NCBI GenBank assembly: GCA_004000625.1
Contig: SAUS01000045.1
Coordinates: 1-22,195, forward strand
Source of the DNA: Candidatus Cibiobacter qucibialis
GTDB lineage: Bacteria; Bacillota; Clostridia; Oscillospirales; Ruminococcaceae
Reading direction: 5' to 3'
Length of the DNA stretch: 22,195 nucleotides
Shown: piece after piece, positions 1 to 8,097 of the stretch
Numbering within the stretch: the stretch's first letter is position 1
Layout of the letters: each line of letters opens with the position of its first letter
Position numbers and translations under genes: made by a program
The notes under the pieces: generated by a model
What the model saw: the letters and a program-made list of their open reading frames with translations, nothing else
Database searches by the model: none
Told to the model about the DNA's origin: nothing

Positions 1-182
1 GGTACCGCAACCCGACATTATCGAGCATTTTGGCAACGCAGATGCCGTGCCGCAGCCGTCGGAGCGGTGCTTAAGCCGTAAGGCGGGAATTGTGCGGTGT
101 TGCCCAATGCTTTTTAACACAGAATTCAGCTGTGTTTGGTCGAAAGAGGCTGAATTCTTGACTTTCCAGCTGCCCCGCCGGT
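1..182. other. Non-coding edge of window with one hairpin
   Basis: No convincing gene is visible here. A 10-bp perfect inverted repeat (AGAATTCAGC at 121-130, GCTGAATTCT at 149-158) could fold downstream of addB, but no clean U-tract follows it on the minus strand, so I do not call it a terminator. The addA gene, which normally follows addB within a few bases, does not start in this stretch. Confidence 0.4.
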
Positions 183-3100
183 TTACTCTGCGCCAAACGG
201 GTCGTCCGGTTTAAGCGGTGTGCGCTCCCCTTCGCCGTCCGCATGACGGCAGACGGTGCGGTACTCACACCAAAGGCAGGGGCTTTTGCCTGCATTGGGC
301 ACCAGCGGGGCCGCGTCGATTTCACCGCTGTACAGGTTCTTGGCCATATCGGTCAGCATTCCATCCAGATAGTCCCGGATGCGGTTGAACTTTTCCCGGT
401 CCGCCAGCCGCGTTTTGGCCGACTGTGCCGTTGGCTCCCCGGTTTTGGCGCTGAAGCTGAGGGGCACAAAGGCACCGGTGCCCCTGGTATCCATGGCATG
501 GTAAATGCTCGGCTCATCCAGCAGCAGTCCTTCCAGCGGGTAGTTCTGCGCCTGCGAAGGTTCTGCATCATCTGTTTCCGGTCGAATGATATTTTCCGGC
601 GCGGGATCCGCCCACAGGTATTCTACCCCGGCTGCCGTGCCCTGCGAGAACAGATGCCCGCCGTTGCGTTCCAGGGTAAACAGGTAGAGCAGCATCTGGC
701 AGTCCAGGCCGTAATACACTTCCCGCAGGTCAAACTTTTTGCTTCCGGTCTTATAGTCCACCACACGGATGTAGGTTTTGCCGCCCAGCTCCATGGTATC
801 CACACGATCCACCGTACCCACAATACGCACCGTGTGCCCCCTGCCATCGTCCAGCTGAACGGGGTCCACGCGTGGGGCATCCGGGTCATCGCTGTCCGGG
901 CGATCATCAATGCGCAGCTCAAACGCCACGGGCTGAAAGCCGGACTGCCGCACATCCCGCTGGATGAACCCCAGCAGCCCCACCAGGTTGCGCTGGATCC
1001 GTCCCAGCAGGTAGTTCATCCGCACCCCCGCGCCGGGCAGGTTGGCGGCGGTGTATTCCTGCACCAGGCTTTCCACCAGCTGTTCCAGCTGCGGCTGGGT
1101 CAATTTGGCAAAGGCACTGCCCTCCCGGCGCAGGGCCTGCTCCAACACCCAGTGGGTCAGCGTACCGCTGATATTGGGGGCCAGTTCGGCTTTCTGGCGC
1201 GGGCGCGCCCCCAGCACATACTGCATAAAATAGGCAAACGGACAGCTGATGTACCGTTCAAACCGCGTGGGGCTGATGCGCACACTGGGGCCAAGAATAC
1301 TTTCCAGTGCCTTGACATCCTCCACGCGGGCGGGCTTGCGCTGGGCGGCGCGCTGCACGGCGGCATAGCCGGGTGCGGCCTGCGCGCTGCCCTCCACGGC
1401 TGCCAGTGCCGCCTGCACCGATGCCCGCTGCGGGGTGTTCTGCTGCCAGACATCCCCCAGCAGGTCAAGCGCAGCGGCGGGTGTTGCGGCCAGTTCTTCC
1501 GGCTGCACCACCGCCGGCGGCACCCGCAGCAATTCCAGCGCCGGGGCCAATGCCGCCGTGCCGGGCAGGCCCGCAGCGCCGCCCGGCCAGCTGAGCCACA
1601 GGTATTTCTGCGCCACCGTCAGTGCCTTATAAAAGCAGACCTGCTCACGGATCACACGGTTTTCAAAGCAGTCGGGCAGTTCCGCGCCAAGCGCGATCAT
1701 GGTATCGCGGTCAGCGTGGCTCAAAAGGCCGGTATCCCCCGGTGTCTGGGGAAACTCCCCTTCCGCCAGCCCCATCACAAACACGGCCTCGGTTTCGGGC
1801 AGGCGCATGCGGCCAGCGGTGGTAAAGATCACGCTGTCCATGCTTTGCGGAATATGCCCCATATCCGTGGTGCGCAGCAGCAGGGTGAACAGGTCATCAT
1901 AATCAGCTGGGGTGATGGGCTCCCCTGCGGGCAGCAGGTGCACCATCTGGTCCAGCAGCTCGGTGATCACATTCCATTCCCGCAGGGCTTCGTCCGCGTT
2001 GGGCAGATCCCCGCATGCACGCAGGCCATCGGTCAGCTTCTGCAGGGCCTCCTCCGCCCCCAGGCTTTGCAAAAAGTAGTAAATTTGCGCCGTCAGGGCG
2101 GCGGTATCCGCATTGCGGGCACGGTCCATAAATTTCTGTACCCGCAGCACCAAAAAGCTGCGGGCTTCCTCGGCGCGCTGCAGGTCCTGCTGGCTCTGCT
2201 CGCTCATCCGGTCGGTGTAGCCCTCCGGGTTGCGGGTAAAGGGTTCCCGCCAGTCCTGCGCATGCAGCGGCCAGGTATAGGCATAGTTTTCCAGTGCGCA
2301 CTGGCTGTCCCGGTCCAGGTCCACCAAGCCGGTTTTCAGCAGGCGCAGCAGCGCCGTGGTGGTCAGACCGCCGCGCAGCAGATCCAACGCTGCATGGATC
2401 GCACGGGCCGGGGCGGTGTTTTCCGGCGTTGTGGGTTCATCACAGAACAACGGGATATTTTGCAGCCGGAATTCATACCGGATCTGCAGCAGGTACTGGT
2501 CGACCGTGCGGCAGATCACCGCCATTTTGTTATACGGCACACCCGCACGGGCACGCGCTTTGACGGCTGCCGCCACGGCCTTGGCCTCCGCCTGGCGGCT
2601 GTCCGCCTTATAATAGGTAATAGCCGGGGCGGCGGGGTCCACCTCTGCCTCCGGCGTATAGGTCGGATCCGCCAGCAAAAGGCCAAGCTCCGCCAGCACA
2701 GGGGCATCTTTGTGGCGCATATCCTGGGTCAGGCGGATTTCTTTACAGGGCACCCCCGCACTGGCCGCCATGGATTTCAAGGTATTGGCCACCCGCCGCG
2801 CACCGCTGAACACGCCATCGTCCGCCTGGTCCGGAGCCTGGTCACAGCACAGGCTTACCGTTACATCGGCAACCGGCAGCATGGCCGCCAGCATGGCGCG
2901 CTTGGAGTGGTTGAATGTATCAAATTCATCAATGTACACCGTGCGGCCCGCAAAAAAGGCCTGGTCCAGGCTTTTGGCCGCCAGCTCCACGCGGTCGCCG
3001 GGGTCCATGGCCGTTTGGGCCAGCAGGGTTTCATAGGTTCCAAAAATCAGGGCCAGTTCCCCCAGCTTATCTTTGTCCGCACCGGGGGCGTTGGCATAAT

Positions 3101-3512
3101 CCGCCAGGGTCTCCGGGCGGATGCCCGCGCTTTTCAGCTCGCTGATGGTTTCCGCCGCCTTCTGGCAGAACGCAGCGCTGCGGCGCTGGCGGCTGTAATA
3201 CACCACCTTGTCCATCATTTCATCCATAGCGCGGCGCACCAGCACGGCGCGTCCGGCCTCGCTCAGCGTGGGCACCGCCGCACCGCCATAGCGGCGCAGC
3301 AGGGTTTCGGCCAGCGAGGTAAAGGAATAGCTCTCCACATAGGCAGAAAATTCATCCCCCAGTGCGTGGTAAAGCGCACCTTCGGTCGAAGATGTAAACT
3401 GCTCCGGCACAATCAGGATGCTGCGCTGCCGGCTGCGCGCACGCTGGCGCAGTTCTTCCCGCAGGCGCACCGATTTTCCGCTGCCCGAAGGGCCAAGGAT
3501 CAAGGTCAGCAT
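183..3512 (-). CDS. addB: ATP-dependent helicase/nuclease subunit AddB
   Basis: AddB is one subunit of the AddAB helicase-nuclease that resects double-strand breaks for RecA in the cytoplasm. The 1109-residue protein starts with a Walker A motif (GPSGSGKS, residues 7-14). The C-terminal part carries the PD-(D/E)XK nuclease core (VDYKTG, D919 and K921). It also has the four cysteines of the AddB iron-sulfur cluster: C757 in SCPFAYF, and C1079, C1082 and C1088 in a C-x2-C-x5-C cluster near the end. Length and architecture fit AddB rather than cluster-less RexB. The ATG at 3512 has GAGG about seven bases upstream. spoIIR ends 54 bp upstream on the same strand, so the two are probably co-transcribed. 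No addA follows within the 182 bp available. The family call rests on motifs seen directly. Confidence 0.93.
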   Translation of the reverse strand: MLTLILGPSGSGKSVRLREELRQRARSRQRSILIVPEQFTSSTEGALYHALGDEFSAYVESYSFTSLAETLLRRYGGAAVPTLSEAGRAVLVRRAMDEMMDKVVYYSRQRRSAAFCQKAAETISELKSAGIRPETLADYANAPGADKDKLGELALIFGTYETLLAQTAMDPGDRVELAAKSLDQAFFAGRTVYIDEFDTFNHSKRAMLAAMLPVADVTVSLCCDQAPDQADDGVFSGARRVANTLKSMAASAGVPCKEIRLTQDMRHKDAPVLAELGLLLADPTYTPEAEVDPAAPAITYYKADSRQAEAKAVAAAVKARARAGVPYNKMAVICRTVDQYLLQIRYEFRLQNIPLFCDEPTTPENTAPARAIHAALDLLRGGLTTTALLRLLKTGLVDLDRDSQCALENYAYTWPLHAQDWREPFTRNPEGYTDRMSEQSQQDLQRAEEARSFLVLRVQKFMDRARNADTAALTAQIYYFLQSLGAEEALQKLTDGLRACGDLPNADEALREWNVITELLDQMVHLLPAGEPITPADYDDLFTLLLRTTDMGHIPQSMDSVIFTTAGRMRLPETEAVFVMGLAEGEFPQTPGDTGLLSHADRDTMIALGAELPDCFENRVIREQVCFYKALTVAQKYLWLSWPGGAAGLPGTAALAPALELLRVPPAVVQPEELAATPAAALDLLGDVWQQNTPQRASVQAALAAVEGSAQAAPGYAAVQRAAQRKPARVEDVKALESILGPSVRISPTRFERYISCPFAYFMQYVLGARPRQKAELAPNISGTLTHWVLEQALRREGSAFAKLTQPQLEQLVESLVQEYTAANLPGAGVRMNYLLGRIQRNLVGLLGFIQRDVRQSGFQPVAFELRIDDRPDSDDPDAPRVDPVQLDDGRGHTVRIVGTVDRVDTMELGGKTYIRVVDYKTGSKKFDLREVYYGLDCQMLLYLFTLERNGGHLFSQGTAAGVEYLWADPAPENIIRPETDDAEPSQAQNYPLEGLLLDEPSIYHAMDTRGTGAFVPLSFSAKTGEPTAQSAKTRLADREKFNRIRDYLDGMLTDMAKNLYSGEIDAAPLVPNAGKSPCLWCEYRTVCRHADGEGERTPLKPDDPFGAE

Positions 3513-3566
3513 GGTGTTCCTCTTTCTTTTGCAGAGCTTCTTCTTGCACGCCCTGCCGCCATTTTG

Positions 3567-4205
3567 TCAATCCGTTATTTTCTGCCACACGCTGCGGGCG
3601 GTATCCAACAGAGCAAACCGCACCTGATAGCCGCCAAACACCAGCGCGTTTTCTTCCGTATCCGCATACCTGGCTTCGCTGCTGCCCACGCAGAGCGCCG
3701 GGTACAGCACACAGAACCAGTTGTGCCCCTGGGCGCTGCCCAGTTCGATCCGCAGCGCCGTGTAAGTACCCGCCGGCAGCCAGAAGCCGGAATAGCGGCG
3801 GGCTGCAAACGGGATTTCTTCCAGCCTGCACTGTACCTGTTGGCTGCTGCCCGCATGGCGCAGCGTCCGTTGGGCTGTGCGCTGCAGGTCCGGCATGGCT
3901 GTGCGCAGGGTCTGCACCGCCTGCTGCTTGGTTTCGGCATACTGCGTTGCGGCTGTCACCTGTTCCAAAACAGCATCCCGCACCTGCAATTTCAGCAGCT
4001 GATCCTCCACTGTATCGCTGTTGGCTAAAATGTGCAGCCGCAGCGTATCCCCGCACACACGGGCACACACAGTTTGATACCGCACAGCCGCTGCAGTAAG
4101 TACAATGGTCAGCAGCAGGCCGCAGGCACAGCCCCATTCCAGAATTTTGCGAATCTTTAGCGGGCTAGCCCCGGCAGATGGTAATTTTTGCAGCAGTTTT
4201 TTCAT
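3567..4205 (-). CDS. spoIIR: Stage II sporulation protein R (SpoIIR)
   Basis: SpoIIR is the forespore-made secreted signal that triggers SpoIIGA processing of pro-sigma-E in the mother cell. The 212-residue protein has a basic N-terminus and one hydrophobic segment (about residues 26-43) fitting export. It then carries the typical blocks LRLHILANSD, QLLKLQVRDAVL and YSGFWLPAGTY, and ends with the GHNWFCVLYPALC block. I chose the ATG at 4205 because an AAGGGGG site precedes it. An upstream in-frame TTG at 4235 lies inside the preceding terminator and has no such site. A terminator sits 30 bp upstream, so the gene should have its own promoter, which I could not place with confidence. Its presence says only that sporulation genes are kept, not that the organism sporulates. 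Confidence 0.92.
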   Translation of the reverse strand: MKKLLQKLPSAGASPLKIRKILEWGCACGLLLTIVLTAAAVRYQTVCARVCGDTLRLHILANSDTVEDQLLKLQVRDAVLEQVTAATQYAETKQQAVQTLRTAMPDLQRTAQRTLRHAGSSQQVQCRLEEIPFAARRYSGFWLPAGTYTALRIELGSAQGHNWFCVLYPALCVGSSEARYADTEENALVFGGYQVRFALLDTARSVWQKITD

Positions 4206-4233
4206 CAGCGTTTCCCCCTTTTGCTGCAAAAGC

Positions 4234-4270
4234 AAAAAGCCGGCCCGGCAACAAACGCCCGGTGGCCGGC
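4234..4270 (-). terminator. Rho-independent terminator ahead of spoIIR
   Basis: On the minus strand a 7-bp GC stem (4264-4270 with 4239-4245, GGCCGGC type) is followed by TTTTTGCTTTT. It ends about 30 bp before the spoIIR start, so it would stop read-through from the ispE operon. Confidence 0.65.
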
Positions 4271-4271
4271 A

Positions 4272-4532
4272 ATGCTTTTGTCTGCACGCTGCGCAGTTCC
4301 CTGCGCCGTGCCTTGCCCCTTGACGGCTTGATGTTACAAGCAGTATGGGGCCAAAGGAAAGCTGTTATTCAATTATTTTACGTTATCTACTCTTTATGTG
4401 ATGTGCCCATGCATTTTTCTACACCACGATACTTTCTTTGTCTATATAGTTTTTATAAACCATAAAAGGCATAAAACCAAAGACACAAAAGCTATTGGCA
4501 GGTCACATGCTGCAGACCTGCAACCAGCAGGC
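4272..4532. other. 261-bp non-coding region between ispE and spoIIR
   Basis: No gene is supported. A strong hairpin lies at 4284-4311: 5+6 bp with a two-base bulge and, read on the minus strand, a GGAA (GNRA-type) loop. A 7-bp hairpin (4498-4504 with 4515-4521) lies just after the ispE stop and is followed on the minus strand by interrupted T-runs, so it may be a weak ispE terminator. The middle, about 4370-4490, is AT-rich and could hold the spoIIR promoter. I see no clear sigma-A or sigma-F match. Confidence 0.4.
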
Positions 4533-5450
4533 TTATTTTTCCCGCCTTGGTGTGTGGTCCTTTTTGGCAGGGCGCGGCAAAACGCGCGCACCGCCGCGCA
4601 CCGGGCGGGCCAGATAAACCTGGTCATACCCGGCCTGCAATGCCTGTTGGGCCTGTTTCGCCTTTTGCTCATCATCAAACACACCAAACACCGCCGCGCC
4701 GGAACCGGTCATCAGGCTGGTTACTGCGCCTTGGGCATTCAGCTGCTTACAGATAGCGGCTGTTTCCACCGCGCCGCTGCAATGTTCCAACGCATTGCCT
4801 GCAGCGGTGCACATAGCAGCCAGATCGTTTTCGCGGATGGCCTGTTCCTGGCGCTCACAGTCCGGGTGAACCGGGCTTCCCATGATATCATAGCGCTTGA
4901 ACGCCTCCGGTGTGGAGATGCCAACGCTGGGCATAACCACCACAAACCAGCAGTCCGGGCAGGGCGGCAGCGGCTTAATCAAATCGCCCACGCCCTTTAC
5001 CCGGCAGGTTCCGCCCATCAGGGCAAAGGGTACATCCGCGCCAATGCCCGCACCGATGGCACACAGCTCGCTCATTGAAAGCTGCGCATTGTACAGCTCA
5101 TTCAGGCCAACCAGCACACCGGCAGCATCCGCACTGCCGCCCGCCATACCAGCCCGCACCGGCACATGCTTCTGGATTGTGATATCCACCCCGGCCAGCA
5201 GCCCGGTATAATGGAAAAACGCCACAGCCGCTTTGTACGCTGTATTTTTATCGTTGGGCGGAACAAAGCTGCCCGGCAGGCGCAGGGTCAGGTCTGCACT
5301 GCGGCGCAGGGTGATGCGTTCATACAGGTCAATGGTCTGCATAACCATGTCAAGGTCATGGTAGCCGTTTGGCAGCAGTCCAGCCACATCTAGCGAAAGG
5401 TTCAGCTTGGCAGGCGCCAACACCACGACCAATTGTTTTTGATATACCAT
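4533..5450 (-). CDS. ispE: 4-diphosphocytidyl-2-C-methyl-D-erythritol kinase IspE
   Basis: IspE phosphorylates CDP-methylerythritol with ATP in the MEP route to isoprenoid precursors and is a cytosolic GHMP kinase. The 305-residue protein has the N-terminal APAKLNLSLDV motif (K15 is the probable catalytic lysine), the ATP-binding glycine loop VPVRAGMAGGSADAA (about 97-110), and IGADVPF with D139, the probable catalytic aspartate. A C-terminal GHMP motif is present as SLMTGSGAAVFGVF. The ATG at 5450 has AGGAG about 11 bases upstream. The aminotransferase gene ends 27 bp before it, so ispE is the last gene of a three-gene operon. The tail is basic and probably disordered (ends near PAKKDHTPRREK). 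Confidence 0.95.
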   Translation of the reverse strand: MVYQKQLVVVLAPAKLNLSLDVAGLLPNGYHDLDMVMQTIDLYERITLRRSADLTLRLPGSFVPPNDKNTAYKAAVAFFHYTGLLAGVDITIQKHVPVRAGMAGGSADAAGVLVGLNELYNAQLSMSELCAIGAGIGADVPFALMGGTCRVKGVGDLIKPLPPCPDCWFVVVMPSVGISTPEAFKRYDIMGSPVHPDCERQEQAIRENDLAAMCTAAGNALEHCSGAVETAAICKQLNAQGAVTSLMTGSGAAVFGVFDDEQKAKQAQQALQAGYDQVYLARPVRGGARVLPRPAKKDHTPRREK

Positions 5451-5477
5451 ATCCTGTTCAGCTCCTGTTTTTGCCGT

Positions 5478-6656
5478 TTATTCTGCCAGCCAGCCGTGGT
5501 CTTTCAGGAAAGTACGGATACGGCGCATGGCAGTTTCCAGGTGTTCCACGCTGTAGGCATAGCTGATGCGCGCATAGCCTTCCCCACTGGCGCCAAAAGC
5601 ATCACCGGGGATAATGGCAACCTCCTGCTCTTTCAACAGCATTTCGCAAAATTCCTGGCTGGTCAGCCCGCTGCAGCGAATGCAGGGGAACACATAAAAC
5701 GCCCCGCGCGGCTCAAAGCAGGTCAGGCCCATATCGTTCAGCGCCTTTACCACATAGCGGCGGCGGCGGTTATATTCATCGCGCATCATCTCAATAGAAT
5801 CATCGCAGGAATGTAGCGCTGCGATAGCTGCATACTGGCTGGTGGTGGGGGCCGACATAATGCAGCTCTGGTGAATTTTGGTCATCACCTTGATCACCGG
5901 TTCCGGACCAACCGCATATCCCAGGCGCCAGCCTGTCATGGCATACGCTTTTGAGAAGCCGTTCACTACGATGGTGCGTTCTTTCATGCCCGGCAGTGTG
6001 GCAATGCTGATGTGGCGGTCCAACCCATAGGTCAGCTCCGCATAAATCTCATCCGAAAGCACCATAATATCGGTACCGCGCAGCACCTCCGCAATGGCTT
6101 CCAGATCTGCCGCATCCATCACGCCGCCGGTGGGGTTGTTGGGATACGGCAGGATCAACAGTTTGGTACGCGGCGTAATGGCGGCGCGCAGCTGGTCCGC
6201 CCGCAGGCGGAAATCATCCTCCACTTTGGTGGCAATGTGCACCGGCACGCCGCCGGTCAACGAAGTGATCGGTTCATAACAGACAAAACAAGGCTCCGGG
6301 ATGATGACTTCATCCCCCGGTTTGACCAGTGCACGGATGGTCAGGTCAATGGCCTCGCTGCCGCCCACGGTAACAAGCACCTCGCTGGGCTGGTAGTTCA
6401 GCTCCATGCGGCGGGCCAAGTAGCGGCAAATTTCGGCGCGCAGCTCTTTGATACCCGCATTGGCGGTATAGCGCGTACGGCCTTGTTCCAGGCTACGGAT
6501 GCCCGCATCCCGGATGGTCCACGGCGTCTTGAAATCCGGTTCGCCCACGCCAAGGCTAATGCAGTGCGGCATTTCGGCGGCCAAATCAAAAAACTTGCGA
6601 ATCCCCGAAGGCCGCATGAATTTCGCAGCCGGCGCAAGCAGTTCATCGTAATTCAT
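5478..6656 (-). CDS. PLP-dependent class I aminotransferase
   Basis: This is a fold-type I, aspartate-aminotransferase-like enzyme of 392 residues. Visible motifs are GVGEPDFKTP (36-45), YPNNPTGG with the substrate-binding N174, LSDEIYAEL with D202 and Y205, and NGFSKAYAMTGWRLG with K236 as the Schiff-base lysine and R244. The substrate is not readable; aspartate, alanine or aromatic acids are all possible. The start overlaps the stop of the upstream Lrp/AsnC gene by one base (TGATG), a classic coupled arrangement. A GTG at 6671 is an alternative start, but MNYDELLA matches the usual beginning of this clostridial family. Pairing with an amino-acid-sensing regulator suggests control by an amino acid. 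Confidence 0.88.
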   Translation of the reverse strand: MNYDELLAPAAKFMRPSGIRKFFDLAAEMPHCISLGVGEPDFKTPWTIRDAGIRSLEQGRTRYTANAGIKELRAEICRYLARRMELNYQPSEVLVTVGGSEAIDLTIRALVKPGDEVIIPEPCFVCYEPITSLTGGVPVHIATKVEDDFRLRADQLRAAITPRTKLLILPYPNNPTGGVMDAADLEAIAEVLRGTDIMVLSDEIYAELTYGLDRHISIATLPGMKERTIVVNGFSKAYAMTGWRLGYAVGPEPVIKVMTKIHQSCIMSAPTTSQYAAIAALHSCDDSIEMMRDEYNRRRRYVVKALNDMGLTCFEPRGAFYVFPCIRCSGLTSQEFCEMLLKEQEVAIIPGDAFGASGEGYARISYAYSVEHLETAMRRIRTFLKDHGWLAE

Positions 6657-7138
6657 CACAGTACGGTACACTCTCTTTCGTCGGCTTCTTCGTTCAGGTA
6701 CAGCTTGCCGCCGCGCTTATACGGGCGTAGCACAAAGCTGGTTGCCGTGGAAAGTACATCGTCCAGCGGAGAAAGGCGCTTTGCCACAAACAGGGCAATT
6801 TCCTGGAAGCTGTGACCCTTGATGATGACCTGCAGATCATAGCTGCCGCTCATCAGCAGAACGCTGTCCACCTCGTCAAAGCTGGCGATCACCGATGCGA
6901 TCTCGTCAAAACCGCGGCTCTTGCGCGGGGAAACGTGCAGTTCGATCACTGCTTCCACCACATTGATACCAGCCTGTTCCCAGTCGATCATGGCTTCAAA
7001 ACCGCGGATATACCCCTTGGCAACCGCCTCATCCATCATAGTGGCAACCTGGGCAGGCGTTTTGCCCATCATAGCGGCGATATCTTCCACCGGCAGGCGG
7101 GCATTTTTTTCAAGAATATGCAGCAATTCTTCCATCAT
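6656..7138 (-). CDS. Lrp/AsnC family transcriptional regulator
   Basis: A 160-residue protein with an N-terminal helix-turn-helix (about 1-50) and a C-terminal RAM/Lrp ligand-binding domain (about 58-140). The GSYD motif at 98-101 is where family members form the amino-acid effector pocket. The ATG at 7138 has GGGGAG seven bases upstream; a second ATG follows directly and cannot be excluded. It heads an operon with the aminotransferase and ispE and has a good promoter at 7230-7257. It likely senses an amino acid and regulates the aminotransferase and itself; this is inferred from family habit and position. Confidence 0.88.
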   Translation of the reverse strand: MMEELLHILEKNARLPVEDIAAMMGKTPAQVATMMDEAVAKGYIRGFEAMIDWEQAGINVVEAVIELHVSPRKSRGFDEIASVIASFDEVDSVLLMSGSYDLQVIIKGHSFQEIALFVAKRLSPLDDVLSTATSFVLRPYKRGGKLYLNEEADERECTVL

Positions 7139-7229
7139 GCAGAAACTCCCCTATCTTTTCTGTTTTACCGTCTGCCGCAGGGCAAATTTCCTGCCTGCTT
7201 CCGGCCCGTGATCTTACACACGCATACAA

Positions 7230-7257
7230 ATAATATATAGATATTAATATACCACAA
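7230..7257 (-). promoter_or_regulatory. Sigma-A promoter of the Lrp-aminotransferase-ispE operon
   Basis: On the minus strand TTGTGG (7252-7257) and TATTAT (7230-7235) are 16 bp apart in a very AT-rich stretch, about 90 bp upstream of the Lrp/AsnC start. The -10 could shift by a few bases because the region is TA-rich. Confidence 0.55.
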
Positions 7258-7293
7258 ATTTTTATGTCTGCACAGGGGGTAAAGCTGCTGTTT

Positions 7294-8097
7294 TTATCGG
7301 GCTGCTTCCGCATTTTGCTCCGCCTTACCAGCGGTTCCCCGGCCCAGCAGCGCCATTTCGCACATATCTTTCCAATAGCGCTTGGGAGCGTGGGTCATCT
7401 GGCAACGTTCATTGCGGCGCTGTTCAATGGTAACGGCATCAAAAAAGCGTTTCCACAGCTTTTGCCAGTCCAGTTCCTCCTGCCCGGTGTTTTTATCATA
7501 ATGCTCCATGACCATATACTGCACTTTGCGGTCCCTGCGCAGCATGGCGATGCCGTGGGTCGCATCAAAAATCATAAAGTCTTCATCCGGTAACCGACTG
7601 CAAAAGTGCCCGCGCAGCAGCGGCAGAATCCTGTTTTTGGGGTGGATCACCGTGCCAAGCATCATATCACGCTGTTCAAAGCGGATGAACTCAATATACT
7701 TGCAGGCTTCATTATTGACCGCCCGTTCTAGGTCAAACGCCGCACAGATATCCGGGTTCCCTGTTGCACGCGCGGCAGCGGGGCCTTTTTCAAAGCAGAT
7801 ACGCGCAAAGCGCAGCAGGATCAGTTCATGTTCCGGGTCATCCGATAAAAATCCTGTTGTTATGCGTTCCTTTACCGTCGGTCCGAGCCGCTCCAATCCT
7901 CTTGCAACGCGCTGGGCGCGGGCAGGGTCTGTTACGATCTCGCACGAATCATAAAAGCTGATCTGCCCGCGGTCAGGTGCGCAGACGGCGGCAGGGATCT
8001 CTTTGCGGGAATAGCTTTCAAAAATGCAGCACAAAAAGCCCTGGAAAGTTCCATCATAGCGGTACACCGTGTCGGTCACATGCGCCGGGTAAGACAT
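7294..8097 (-). CDS. DUF4130 / TIGR03915-type probable DNA metabolism protein
   Basis: This 267-residue protein resembles the TIGR03915 (PF13566, DUF4130) family. Visible family features are the opening YRYDGTFQGFLCCIFESY, the middle EFIRFEQRDMMLGTVIHPKNRILPLL and the DFMIFDATHGIAMLRR block. The biochemical activity is unknown. Members occur next to the radical SAM family TIGR03916 and in other genomes are fused to a uracil-DNA-glycosylase-like domain, hence the DNA-repair label. No such domain is fused here: the C-terminal 70 residues are basic and aromatic and end in a low-complexity tail. The start overlaps the radical SAM gene by 22 bp, implying translational coupling. No terminator is visible before the next operon. 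Confidence 0.85.
   Translation of the reverse strand: MSYPAHVTDTVYRYDGTFQGFLCCIFESYSRKEIPAAVCAPDRGQISFYDSCEIVTDPARAQRVARGLERLGPTVKERITTGFLSDDPEHELILLRFARICFEKGPAAARATGNPDICAAFDLERAVNNEACKYIEFIRFEQRDMMLGTVIHPKNRILPLLRGHFCSRLPDEDFMIFDATHGIAMLRRDRKVQYMVMEHYDKNTGQEELDWQKLWKRFFDAVTIEQRRNERCQMTHAPKRYWKDMCEMALLGRGTAGKAEQNAEAAR

Noticed and set aside
243..4028. A 1261-codon open frame on the plus strand
   Set aside because: It runs antisense to addB and spoIIR, both with clear motifs. Its composition (His, Gln, Arg, Gly-rich) is what GC-rich codon use on the other strand produces, and it has no ribosome site or family features.
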